Below, one piece after another: positions 1 to 7,127 of a DNA stretch of 19,651 bases. Source of the stretch: Candidatus Omnitrophota bacterium (lineage in GTDB: Bacteria; Omnitrophota; Gorgyraeia; Duberdicusellales; 4484-171); NCBI GenBank assembly GCA_023818995.1, contig JAMWDA010000007.1:1-19651 (forward strand), in the 5' to 3' direction. The stretch's first letter is position 1, and each line of letters opens with the position of its first letter. A program made the position numbers and the translations under genes. The notes beneath the pieces are model-generated. The model was not told where the DNA came from. It saw only the letters and a program-made list of their open reading frames with translations, and did no database searches.

Positions 1-110
1 TATTGCAGTAACAGGGGTTTTTGATGTTACAATGTGCCAATTTGTTAAAGTTAATTGACTTTAGCAAAAATGTTAAATTTTTGGTTTTTTAAAGGGTTTT
101 TGTTAGATTG

Positions 111-531
111 TTACATAGAAGCTAGCATGTTATATGTGATGTTGTTGTTTATAGCTGAACTGTTGTATAAATTGGTCCTTGTAAAATACTCTGATAAATT
201 TACCCGGCACAACAGTAGTTCAATTTCAGCTTTGGCATAAGAGATTCTATTTGTAAACTGAGTTATTTGATAAGTCTTATTATCAAAGCTAAAGGTATTA
301 TCTTTCTTAACTGTTCTTTGATATTTAAAGCAGAAGAGATCATTTAAGTTAACATCTGAAGGTAGAGGGCTAAAAACAGATGGTAGGTTTCTATCTATGG
401 GGCTTTGAGCGGTGATGGAATGAAATCTTTTGTTATACCAGCCTCTTTACTCTCGGATTATCTTAAATAACTATATTGAGCATCATAATTAGAATCTTAT
501 GCCTGTGTAGAATCTCCTTTGAATATTGCAT
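111..531 (-). pseudogene. Broken DDE-integrase transposase (IS481/ISNCY-like)
   Basis: On the minus strand a strong ribosome site (AAAGGAGGTG) precedes an ATG at 531-529, which opens MQYSKEILHRHK and reaches a stop just before 462. The same frame then reads DNPRVKR (462-442), a motif I associate with the integrase core of these transposases. After a frame change the sequence reads WYNKRFHSITAQSPIDR (440 leftwards), a typical end of the rve core. It then continues into a C-terminal domain with FCFKYQRTVKKDNTFSFD and RISYAKAEIE, stopping at 113-111. The catalytic DDE region is missing, so an internal deletion plus a frameshift and stops have inactivated it. Family assignment rests on recognised motifs, not on a search. 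Confidence 0.7.
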
Positions 532-586
532 ATGCCACCTCCTTTTAAATGAAGGTAGCATAACAAAAATTTAGAAAAATACCCTT

Positions 587-638
587 TTATATATGACATT
601 CTTCCTACACAGTTATATATGACATTCTACCTGCACAG
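587..638. repeat. Two tandem 26-bp copies inside the IS end
   Basis: Positions 587-612 and 613-638 are near-identical 26-bp units (TTATATATGACATTC followed by TTCCTACACAG or TACCTGCACAG), differing at two positions. They lie between the transposase start and the terminal inverted repeat at 638-645. Repeats in this place are often transposase-binding sites; that role is inferred. Confidence 0.75.
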
Positions 639-659
639 TAACATCCAGTTTTTAATTCA

Positions 660-687
660 TTGACAAATAAGGATAGTAGTTTAAAAT
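660..687 (+). promoter_or_regulatory. Sigma70-type promoter for the coiled-coil/V-ATPase unit
   Basis: A perfect -35 box TTGACA (660-665) is followed after 16 nt by TAAAAT (682-687), one mismatch from TATAAT. Transcription would start near 694, about 14 nt before the ATG at 708. It sits just outside the IS remnant. No equally good promoter is seen between the genes that follow, so it may drive a long transcript. Confidence 0.6.
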
Positions 688-707
688 AGTTAAAAAGAGA
701 GTGGGTT

Positions 708-1376
708 ATGAATGGTAAATTTGAGGTAAATAGAGTTTTATTTTTTTTATTTATTTTTGTAGTGTTATTGGGATTAGTTCTTTTCTGGTATGAGAAGTCC
801 GCTTATAGGAGGATAAATAGTTATTTAGAAGAGTGGAATTCCCTTTTGAATAAAGAGAATAAAGGGTTAAATATTATGTTGGGCAAGATGGGAGAGAAAA
901 TTTCCCAGCAGGATGAGATAATCCATAGGCAAGATGAAAAAATACAACAGCAAGCGGATAGTATAATGGCTTTATCTATAGAGAGGGATAAATTTAGGCT
1001 GGAAACAGAGAATTTACAGAGCCTACTAGGTCAATTGAGAGAAGAATTGGTTAAGGTGAAAGAAGAAAAAGAAACTTATAGAATTATGAACGATGAGCTT
1101 AATAAGGAGTTATCCAATTTAAAGGAAGAGATTAGATTATGGTCAGGTAGGATTAATAGTTTGGGAGAAGTGAAAGAAGTTTTACGGAGAAAGAAATTTG
1201 GTATGAGAGAGTTAAGTAGCAGGATGCGAGAGTTTAAAGATAATGAGCAGGAAGAAAAAGACAGATTAGGGTTAAAATTGGGCAATAACGGTTATTTGAT
1301 TAGGGATGGTAAATCCACATTGATTTCCAAAAAAGTTATTGATTTAGAAGAAATCGTTGTGGAAAGAGAAGAATAG
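708..1376 (+). CDS. Membrane-anchored coiled-coil protein, function unknown
   Basis: This 222-aa protein has one hydrophobic segment at about residues 10-28 (VLFFLFIFVVLLGLVLFWY). After it comes a long charged, Gln/Glu/Lys-rich region (about 35-190) with heptad-like leucine and isoleucine spacing, which predicts an extended coiled coil. The C-terminal tail contains NNGYLIRDGKST, which I recall from similar coiled-coil proteins of candidate-phylum bacteria. The N-terminal anchor suggests a type II membrane protein with the coil outside the cytoplasm or in the periplasm. It has a weak ribosome site (GAGAGTGGG) and a good promoter just upstream, and is the first gene of the unit leading into the SPFH and V-ATPase genes. 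No enzymatic motif is visible. A scaffold or envelope role is only a guess. Confidence 0.75.
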   Translation: MNGKFEVNRVLFFLFIFVVLLGLVLFWYEKSAYRRINSYLEEWNSLLNKENKGLNIMLGKMGEKISQQDEIIHRQDEKIQQQADSIMALSIERDKFRLETENLQSLLGQLREELVKVKEEKETYRIMNDELNKELSNLKEEIRLWSGRINSLGEVKEVLRRKKFGMRELSSRMREFKDNEQEEKDRLGLKLGNNGYLIRDGKSTLISKKVIDLEEIVVEREE

Positions 1377-1469
1377 TTTCCTGCCTGATAATAAATACTA
1401 TTGAAAGTCCATATTGTAATCTGAAAATCCATTAGATAAAAGTTAAGCTAAATTGATGTATTTAATAAT

Positions 1470-1637
1470 ATGTTCTTAATTTTACTTTTTACGATTATAG
1501 GTTTTTTTATAGGTTTTATATACGTTATGAAGAAACGAAGGATTAGACCGGGAAGAGTTTTAGGCCTGTTTCTTTTAGGATTAATTTCTACAGGGATGTG
1601 GAAGATATTTAAGGATTACTCTCGTAAAAGGTTTTAA
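1470..1637 (+). CDS. Small two-helix membrane protein, 55 aa
   Basis: A short open frame starts at ATG 1470 and stops at 1635-1637, giving 55 residues. It has two hydrophobic segments, about 2-20 (FLILLFTIIGFFIGFIYVM) and 30-43 (VLGLFLLGLISTGM), separated by a basic linker KKRRIRPGR, and a basic tail KDYSRKRF. That is a plausible hairpin with both ends or the loop on the cytoplasmic side by the positive-inside rule. The strong ribosome site of the next gene (AAAGGAGG, 1636-1643) overlaps its stop codon, so the two are probably translated together. An in-frame TAA at 1449-1451 limits the start. I see no clear ribosome site for it and recognise no family. Coding status is supported by composition, membrane pattern and tight spacing. 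Confidence 0.55.
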   Translation: MFLILLFTIIGFFIGFIYVMKKRRIRPGRVLGLFLLGLISTGMWKIFKDYSRKRF

Positions 1638-1650
1638 AGGAGGTTGATAT

Positions 1651-2550
1651 ATGGTAGCACTTATTATTTTAGTTATGGGATTTGTAGTAGGAATTATTTT
1701 TACCCAGATAGCAAAAACAGGTTCTTTAAAGCCGATAGCTATCACTACTATATTAGGATTAATCATAGGTATACTGTTTAGCTCTATTAGAGTTGTTCCT
1801 GCTGGGTATGTTGGTGTAGTTGATTTTTTCGGTTATGTTTCCCCTAAGCCGTTGAATAGCGGTATAAATTTTGTTAACCCTTTAGTTAAAGTTGTTCCTC
1901 TTTCTATAAGGACGCAGGAGGAGAAGGAAACAATGAGTGTTCCTTCAAAGGAAGGATTAAATGTAGCCTTAGATGTGTCCGTGCTTTATAAGCTTAATCC
2001 TACAAGAGCAGTAGAGGTTTATAAGACTATAGGACCTGTGTATAAAGATGTTGTTCTTATTCCTCAGTTTCGTGCGGCAGCTAGAGGGGTAACCGTTGGT
2101 TACGAAGCTAAGGCACTTTACACTTCTGAAAGGGAAGTTCTTGCGAAGGCTATATACGAGTCCCTTAAAAATTTGGTAGAGGAAAGAGGAATTATTATTG
2201 AAAGAGTGCTCTTACGAGCAATAACTCTTCCTCCCACGGTTAGTTCGGCTATTGAGCAGAAATTGAAAGCAGAACAAGAGGCAGAGAGGATGAAGTTCGT
2301 CTTAGAGAAAGAGAAATTGGAAGCAGAAAGAAAAAGAGTAGAAGCAGAAGGGATTCGTGATGCCCAAGCAATAATCAATCAGAGTCTTACTTCTCAGTAT
2401 CTTCACTATCTTTGGATAAATACATTGAATCAAAACCCCAACGTTATATACGTAGCTACAGAAGCTAATATGCCTATATTTCGGGTAACTAATTCTGACG
2501 AGGAAATTTCCAAGAAAAAAGAAGTTATTGGTCAGAAGCAAGAGAAATGA
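1651..2550 (+). CDS. SPFH/prohibitin-like membrane protein
   Basis: The 299-aa product has two N-terminal hydrophobic segments (about 2-20 and 28-45). An SPFH/band-7 domain (about 46-210) follows, with the typical opening VPAGYVGVVDFFG and the LNVALDVSVLYKL strand. After it comes an Ala/Glu/Lys-rich coiled coil (about 205-245) and a charged tail. Prohibitin-like proteins form large ring assemblies on membranes and modulate proteases or membrane organisation. No partner protease is encoded here. It has a strong ribosome site (AAAGGAGG, 7 nt before ATG). Its TGA overlaps the ATG of the V-ATPase G/H gene (ATGA), which argues for co-expression with the ATPase. A direct role in ATPase assembly or placement is inference. 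Confidence 0.85.
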   Translation: MVALIILVMGFVVGIIFTQIAKTGSLKPIAITTILGLIIGILFSSIRVVPAGYVGVVDFFGYVSPKPLNSGINFVNPLVKVVPLSIRTQEEKETMSVPSKEGLNVALDVSVLYKLNPTRAVEVYKTIGPVYKDVVLIPQFRAAARGVTVGYEAKALYTSEREVLAKAIYESLKNLVEERGIIIERVLLRAITLPPTVSSAIEQKLKAEQEAERMKFVLEKEKLEAERKRVEAEGIRDAQAIINQSLTSQYLHYLWINTLNQNPNVIYVATEANMPIFRVTNSDEEISKKKEVIGQKQEK

Positions 2551-2873
2551 AAGAGATTGTAGATAGGATAATTGAAGCAGAAAAAGAAGCGGAAAAACTT
2601 ATAGAGGAGGCTAATCAGAAAGCTAACCGCATAATTATGGAGGCAAAACTTAAGGCTTCAAAGATTAAAGATGAATCCTTGAAAGAAACAGAGGATATTA
2701 TAAAAAAAGATAAGGAGTTGGCAGAAAATAATTTCCAGAGAGAAAAGGAGAATATTCTTAGAAGTATAAAAGAGCAGGTGAGCTCTTTAAGAGAAAATAT
2801 GGAGGAAAAAATATCTTCTCTTGCTAACGATATTTTTTTAGAGATAGTTTCTTTTGTGGACAAAAAGGATTAG
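2547..2873 (+). CDS. V-type ATPase subunit G/H (peripheral stalk)
   Basis: This 108-aa protein is almost entirely helical and charged (EAEKEAEKLIEEANQKANRI near the start, then repeated Glu/Lys/Ile). It lacks a membrane segment, as expected for the peripheral-stalk subunit that pairs with subunit E in bacterial and archaeal A/V-type ATPases. Its identity rests mostly on size, the coiled-coil pattern and its position as first gene of the ATPase block. It overlaps the SPFH gene by four bases (ATGA) and is followed 3 nt later by subunit C. Sequence alone could fit other small coiled-coil proteins, so position carries much of the weight. Confidence 0.8.
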   Translation: MKEIVDRIIEAEKEAEKLIEEANQKANRIIMEAKLKASKIKDESLKETEDIIKKDKELAENNFQREKENILRSIKEQVSSLRENMEEKISSLANDIFLEIVSFVDKKD

Positions 2874-2876
2874 AAT

Positions 2877-3908
2877 ATGTGGGAACTTTCTAAATACGCT
2901 TTCGTTAACGCTAAAGTAAGAGCAATGCTTTCACGCCTGTTCACTTATAAAGAGCTGTCAGATTTAGCTGAGGCAAAAGATATAGAGGAACTATTAGAGA
3001 AGTTAAAAAAAAATTATCAATATAAGTCTTTAGAAATAACAGGATTAGAATCTTTTGAGTTATTGGAGAGGTATTTGCTAAAAGTAGATATAGAAATTTT
3101 TAGGAAGGTATACGATAGTATTTCTACTAAGCGCGAGAGAGAATTTGTATATCTTCTTCTTCAACGTTACGAGATAGATGCGTTAAAAGTATTATTGAGA
3201 TTATGGCATAGAAATTTGCCTATCGATAAGAACTACCTTTGGGAAGAAACTCTGTGTTTTCCTTTAGAAACGCAAAAGATTCTCTCTGCCCAGAGTATAG
3301 AGGAGATAATCCTTCTTCTTGATAACACTCCTTATAAAAGTCCTTTGTTGAGAATGAAAGATAAATTTAAGGAGAGAAGCTCGTTGTTTTATTTAGAAGC
3401 GGGTTTAGATATTGATTATTACGAACGATTAATTCATTGTGCAGAAGGATTAACTTCTTTTGATCGGAGGATAGCGTTAAAAATTTTAGGTATACAGATA
3501 GACATAGAGAATATAAATTGGTTGTTGAGACTGAGAAAGTATACCTCTTTAGAATTAGGAGAAGTTTTAGAATGGTTAATTCCTGGGGGAGAAAAGATTA
3601 ATAAGGAAACGATTAGTAGCCGATACTCTTGGGATAATGTGGGAGATTTTGTAGATAATATTGCGGTTAATCCTTATGGGAAGATAAAAGAACTTATCAA
3701 TGAGAATATCTATTTGATAGATAAGTTTCTTTATGAGATCTTACTAAGAGAGGTAAGAAGAACTTTATCAGGTTTCCCATTTACTATCGGGACCATTTTT
3801 GGTTATCTTATTTTAAAGCGTGCAGAGACAAAGAATATTATTTCTCTGCTTTATGGTAAATACTATAATTGGGGAAAAGAGAAAATAACTCCTTTCTTGG
3901 TATGTTAA
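2877..3908 (+). CDS. ntpC: V-type ATPase subunit C (subunit d, central stalk to rotor ring)
   Basis: This 343-aa soluble protein fits the AC39/subunit d family in length. The N-terminus ELSKYAFVNAKVRAMLSRL matches the family opening (aromatic-Ala-x-x-Asn-Ala-x-x-Arg-x-x). The rest is helical with repeated leucines and a C-terminal part (FLYEILLREVRRTLSGFPF, then FGYLILKRAETKNI) typical of the third bundle. The subunit forms a funnel that couples the central stalk to the proteolipid ring. A ribosome site AAGGA (2865-2869) lies 7 nt before ATG. The 3' end overlaps the start of subunit I by 7 nt, indicating coupled translation. Confidence 0.88.
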   Translation: MWELSKYAFVNAKVRAMLSRLFTYKELSDLAEAKDIEELLEKLKKNYQYKSLEITGLESFELLERYLLKVDIEIFRKVYDSISTKREREFVYLLLQRYEIDALKVLLRLWHRNLPIDKNYLWEETLCFPLETQKILSAQSIEEIILLLDNTPYKSPLLRMKDKFKERSSLFYLEAGLDIDYYERLIHCAEGLTSFDRRIALKILGIQIDIENINWLLRLRKYTSLELGEVLEWLIPGGEKINKETISSRYSWDNVGDFVDNIAVNPYGKIKELINENIYLIDKFLYEILLREVRRTLSGFPFTIGTIFGYLILKRAETKNIISLLYGKYYNWGKEKITPFLVC

Positions 3909-5803
3909 CAACCTCTTCTTTAGAACTTTTAAGTATAGTTTTGTTTAAGGACAATGTTGAGGAGGTTTTATCCTATCTTATGAAAACAGGTGTGTTTCAT
4001 CCTATAGATATTAGTGAAGTGGAAAAAGAACTGGGGAAACTATCTACCTTAGTTACCTCAGATCAGAATGGGGAGTGGGAAGGTTTGGAGATAAGGTTAA
4101 CTGATATTTTAAGGAGAACTGGTATCCATTTGCTTCCTTCAAAAGATATAGAAGGGTTTGACTATTCTAAAGTAAAGGAAATTATTTCTAAAATTGAAGA
4201 GGAATTAGAGCCTGTTATGAAGGAAAAAGAGAGGTTGCAGGAATTATTAAGGGTTAAAGAGAATTTCTTTTATCAAGTAAAGGAATATCTTCCTTTCCCT
4301 ATAAATAAAAGAGTCTCTTACACTTTTTTAGAAGTATACGTAGGTAAAATAAATGTAGAAAATCTTTCCCTGTTAGAGAAAGGTTTAGTTGATATCCCAC
4401 ATATTTTTTACCCTATAAGAAGAGAAAAAGATGAGGTAGTAAGTTTAATTATTGGATTGAAACAAGATAAACCACTTATTGGTAAAGTATTAAAAGAATT
4501 ATCTTGGCAAGAGAGGGAAAATTTTGAGGAGGACACTTTATTATCTAAGAAAGTGGAAGGCAAATTGGCTGTTGAGGTTAAAGAGTATAAACTAAAGTTA
4601 GCTGATATCGATGAAAAGATAAAAAAAATAATTTTCTCTTTTATGGATGATTTATCCAAGGCATACTTTTTTTTAATGTTTATGAGGAATTTAAGAGAAT
4701 TGAAAAGGCAATCGAGAGTAACTTCTAATACGGTTATAATATGTGGTTGGGTTCCTGAGGAAGCTAAATTTAGAGTTATAGAAGGGATAAAGAAAGTATC
4801 CCCAGCTTCCTATATAGAGGCAAAAAATCCTAAAGAATTATCTATACCCAAAGAAGATATACCCGTGTATCTTAAAAATAATTGGTTTCTTAAACCTTTT
4901 GAATTATTAGTAAATTCTTACGGTGTTCCTCGTTATGGAACTATTGATCCAACAGTATTTGTAGCCATAGGTTTTCTTATAATGTTCGGAGTGATGTTTG
5001 GAGATTTAGGACACGGTTTAGTTTTGAGTTTATTAAGTTTAGCCCTTATTAGGAATAATAAAGAAAAAATTAAGGAAGCAGGTATACTGATCCTCTACTG
5101 TGGTATTAGCTCTTCTTTATTTGGTATTCTTTTTGGTAGTTTCTTTGGTTATGAATTTTCCTCTTTATGGTTTAAACCCATAAATAATCTTTTAGAGGAT
5201 TTTAAGTTGAGTATAATTTTTGGGATAGGAGTTATATCTACAGCTATAATTATTAACGTAATAAATGCCCTGAAAGATAATGATTATATGAAAGCTTTTT
5301 TTGATAAAGCAGGTTTAATTTCAGGAGTGGTTTACTGGTCAATAATTGGGTTAGTGGTTAAAGTGTTTATTAGAAAAGGTTCATTATCATCTATCTACTT
5401 TCTTCTAATTTTGGGAGGAATAATTTTACTTTTATGTAAGCCAATTATAGAAGTAATCTATAGGAAGAAAAGAGAAGGGTTGATAACAAATTTTATAGAA
5501 GGGGTGGTAGATATTTTGGATATTACTATAGGGTATTTAGCTAACACTCTATCCTTTATAAGGATTGCTGCTTTTTCTTTAGCTCATACGGGATTATTTA
5601 TTGCTGTTTTTGAACTTTCCAAGATTGTTAGTGCAAGAGGTTCTAACCTTTGGTCATGGGTAATAATTATCTTAGGTAATATTTTTATTATTCTTCTTGA
5701 AGGGATGGTAGTAACAATTCAGTCTTTGCGATTGAATTATTATGAGTTTTTTTCAAGGTTCTTTGTTCCTGGTAAGCGAATATATAAGCCGATGGGTATA
5801 TAA
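3902..5803 (+). CDS. ntpI: V-type ATPase subunit I (subunit a, ion channel stator)
   Basis: From ATG 3902 the product is 633 aa. It has a soluble helical arm (about 1-335) that contacts the peripheral stalks, then a membrane half with about seven or eight hydrophobic segments. Family signatures are FGDLGHG (about 366-372) and SFIRIAAFSLAHTGL, in which Arg554 is the conserved arginine that works against the carboxylate of the rotor ring. An in-frame TTG at 3869 would add 11 residues. I prefer ATG 3902 because it gives a short overlap with subunit C and family members begin close to the LELLSIVL-type strand. Neither start has a clear ribosome site, so coupling to subunit C is likely. The N-terminal arm is diverged, but the membrane half is unmistakable. 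Confidence 0.92.
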   Translation: MLTTSSLELLSIVLFKDNVEEVLSYLMKTGVFHPIDISEVEKELGKLSTLVTSDQNGEWEGLEIRLTDILRRTGIHLLPSKDIEGFDYSKVKEIISKIEEELEPVMKEKERLQELLRVKENFFYQVKEYLPFPINKRVSYTFLEVYVGKINVENLSLLEKGLVDIPHIFYPIRREKDEVVSLIIGLKQDKPLIGKVLKELSWQERENFEEDTLLSKKVEGKLAVEVKEYKLKLADIDEKIKKIIFSFMDDLSKAYFFLMFMRNLRELKRQSRVTSNTVIICGWVPEEAKFRVIEGIKKVSPASYIEAKNPKELSIPKEDIPVYLKNNWFLKPFELLVNSYGVPRYGTIDPTVFVAIGFLIMFGVMFGDLGHGLVLSLLSLALIRNNKEKIKEAGILILYCGISSSLFGILFGSFFGYEFSSLWFKPINNLLEDFKLSIIFGIGVISTAIIINVINALKDNDYMKAFFDKAGLISGVVYWSIIGLVVKVFIRKGSLSSIYFLLILGGIILLLCKPIIEVIYRKKREGLITNFIEGVVDILDITIGYLANTLSFIRIAAFSLAHTGLFIAVFELSKIVSARGSNLWSWVIIILGNIFIILLEGMVVTIQSLRLNYYEFFSRFFVPGKRIYKPMGI

Positions 5804-5828
5804 TAACTTTTGAGAAACATTTAGTCTT

Positions 5829-5838
5829 AAGGAGGTGA
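5829..5838 (+). promoter_or_regulatory. Near-perfect Shine-Dalgarno site for the proteolipid gene
   Basis: AAGGAGGTGA lies 3 nt before ATG 5842 (7 nt from the GGAG core). It is fully complementary to the 3' end of typical bacterial 16S rRNA. Among the ATPase genes here it is by far the strongest site, since the neighbouring subunits have weak or no sites. It fits the need for many copies of the rotor subunit per complex. Confidence 0.8.
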
Positions 5839-5841
5839 AAA

Positions 5842-6177
5842 ATGAGTAGAAAAAAAATTTTTTTTGTAGGAGCTGTTATGGCGATTATTTATTTTTCTCT
5901 CTTTTTAGGTGGTATTGTTTTCTCTCAAGAAGTAGGTTTGTCACAGAAGAATAATGACCCAACAGTGGTCCGTTGGGCATTCCTTTCAGCGTCTATATCA
6001 GCTGGTTTAAGTGCTTTAGCTGCGGGAATAGCTGTAGGATACGTAGGCGCAGCAGCGGTAGGAGCGATGGGAGAGAAACCAGAGATAAGCGGGAGAGCTC
6101 TTATATATGTAGGATTAGCCGAAGGTATTGCTATATATGGTTTAATTATCGCGATTATGATTTTGGGGAAGGTATGA
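5842..6177 (+). CDS. ntpK: V-type ATPase subunit K (proteolipid, rotor ring)
   Basis: The 111-aa protein has a hydrophobic N-terminus (about 6-28) that looks like a signal peptide ending near FSQE, followed by a two-helix hairpin. The helices are about 44-75, with a Gly/Ala-rich stretch AGIAVGYVGAAAVGAMGEKP, and 86-111, with GLAEGIAIYGLIIAIMI. Glu94 in the second helix is the expected ion-binding carboxylate. Many bacterial V-type K subunits are 140-160 aa with four helices; this one is a single-hairpin form, as in Thermus-type enzymes. The helix-1 position that carries Gln in Na+-binding c subunits aligns with Val67, hinting at H+ rather than Na+. It has its own strong ribosome site and its TGA overlaps the next ATG. 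Confidence 0.92.
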   Translation: MSRKKIFFVGAVMAIIYFSLFLGGIVFSQEVGLSQKNNDPTVVRWAFLSASISAGLSALAAGIAVGYVGAAAVGAMGEKPEISGRALIYVGLAEGIAIYGLIIAIMILGKV

Positions 6178-6476
6178 TAATATTTTGTATAGCTGATAAA
6201 GATAGTAGTTTGGGATTTAAACTGGCGGGAATAGAGTTACGCCAAGTATCTACCCAGCGAGAAGCTAAGGAAGCTTTAAAGGTAGCTTTAGCTATGGAAA
6301 ATGTTGGAATTATCTTCGTTACTACTAAGGTAGCCAGATTGATAAAGGAAGATATAGAGAGGCTTACTTATGCGGATAAACTCCCTTTAATTATCGAGAT
6401 TCCCTCTAAAGGAGAATCAGAAGGAAGAAAACCAATCAGTAAATTCTTGAAAGAAGCGATAGGTATAAGTATTTAA
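6174..6476 (+). CDS. ntpF: V-type ATPase subunit F (central stalk)
   Basis: Starting at ATG 6174, which overlaps the TGA of subunit K (ATGA), the product is 100 aa. It opens MIIFCIADKDSSLGFKLAGI, the beta strand plus D-x-x-x-x-G-F-x-L-x-G motif of subunit F. The middle reads VGIIFVTTKVARLI and the end LPLIIEIPSKG, both family landmarks of the Rossmann-like fold. Longer in-frame readings upstream run through the subunit K gene and are not real. In the complex this subunit sits on the central shaft with D and has a regulatory, torque-linked role. No ribosome site is seen, which fits coupling to subunit K. In some species the gene is called ntpG. Confidence 0.9.
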   Translation: MIIFCIADKDSSLGFKLAGIELRQVSTQREAKEALKVALAMENVGIIFVTTKVARLIKEDIERLTYADKLPLIIEIPSKGESEGRKPISKFLKEAIGISI

Positions 6477-6480
6477 TTTT

Positions 6481-7119
6481 ATGGATAGGGATTATTTACA
6501 AATAAATAAGGATAGTTTGGAGGCTATTTTGAGAAGAATTGAAGAGGAAACTCAACAAAAGATAAAGGATATCTTGGATAAAGCGGAGATTAGTAGTAAA
6601 AAGATTCTTGAGGATGTAACTAAGGAAATAGAAGAGAAGAGAGAATATATGTTTAAAGAAGCTAAAAAAGAGATAGAGAAAAAAAGAGAAGTATTTTTTT
6701 CTACGTTGAATTTAGAGAAGAGGAGAATTGTTTTGGAAGAGAAGAATAGATTTGTAGAGTGTGTTTTGGCAGAAGTAGTTAAACGGGCAGAAAGATTTCG
6801 TAAAGAAGCTGGTTATTTGGATTTTTTAGAGAAAGCTATATTAGCAGGTATAGAAGGAGTGGGTTTTTTTAAAATAGATATTCTGTATTCTTTTTTAGAT
6901 GAGAGAATATTTAATGAGGATCTTATTAGTAAGATAAAGGGTTTATGTAAACAGAATTATGAAGAAGAGATTTCTTTATCCTTTATTAAATCCGATTTCA
7001 CCGATATAGGAGTTATCGTTCAATCGGATGATCGTAGAGTAATTTACGATAATAGGTTTCTTACTCTTTTAAGTCGTAAGAAGGAAGATATATACAATAG
7101 ATTAATGAGGATGTATTGA
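6481..7119 (+). CDS. ntpE: V-type ATPase subunit E (peripheral stalk)
   Basis: This 212-aa protein begins with about 100 residues of charged helix rich in Glu, Lys and Ile (IEEETQQKIKDILDKAEIS onward). It ends in a globular part with GVIVQSDDRRVIYDNRFLTL. That resembles the conserved C-terminal motif of subunit E, a Gly-Gly-Val/Ile strand followed by D-x-R-I-x-x-x-N-T-L/F. This gives the two-part build of subunit E, which pairs with G/H as the stator stalk. It starts 4 nt after subunit F and ends at the start of subunit A. No good ribosome site is visible before ATG 6481. Confidence 0.88.
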   Translation: MDRDYLQINKDSLEAILRRIEEETQQKIKDILDKAEISSKKILEDVTKEIEEKREYMFKEAKKEIEKKREVFFSTLNLEKRRIVLEEKNRFVECVLAEVVKRAERFRKEAGYLDFLEKAILAGIEGVGFFKIDILYSFLDERIFNEDLISKIKGLCKQNYEEEISLSFIKSDFTDIGVIVQSDDRRVIYDNRFLTLLSRKKEDIYNRLMRMY

Positions 7120-7127
7120 GAATAGTT

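Larger units (their letters stand above)
23..645 (-). mobile_element. Internally deleted insertion sequence remnant (IS481/ISNCY-like)
   Basis: This stretch holds no intact gene. Its two ends form short inverted repeats: GATGTTAC at 23-30 and GTAACATC at 638-645. Read inward, both ends start TGTTAC and soon contain TGTGC (TGTTACTGTGC at the 643 end, TGTTACAATGTGC at the 25 end). Between them lies a broken integrase-type transposase on the minus strand and, upstream of its start, a 26-bp tandem repeat. I infer a roughly 620-bp remnant of an IS with a DDE integrase (rve) transposase. I could not see a convincing target-site duplication. The exact ends are therefore approximate. Confidence 0.6.

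Noticed and set aside
55..240. Open frame of 61 codons on the + strand
   Set aside because: It runs opposite to the broken transposase C-terminal domain, has low-complexity hydrophobic composition and no ribosome site.
1076..1285. Minus-strand open frames inside 708-5803 (for example 1076-1285, 2118-2378, 2615-2863, 4408-4659)
   Set aside because: They are Ser/Leu/Phe-rich shadows of well-supported + strand genes, with no ribosome sites or recognisable domains.
1377..1469. Terminator or promoter between the coiled-coil gene and the 55-aa frame
   Set aside because: No GC-rich stem with a T run and no paired -35/-10 boxes stand out by eye.
5973..6173. Long upstream extension of the subunit F frame
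   Set aside because: It is out-of-frame reading of the subunit K gene (Arg/Ser/Cys-rich nonsense). The true start is ATG 6174, giving the standard subunit F N-terminus.
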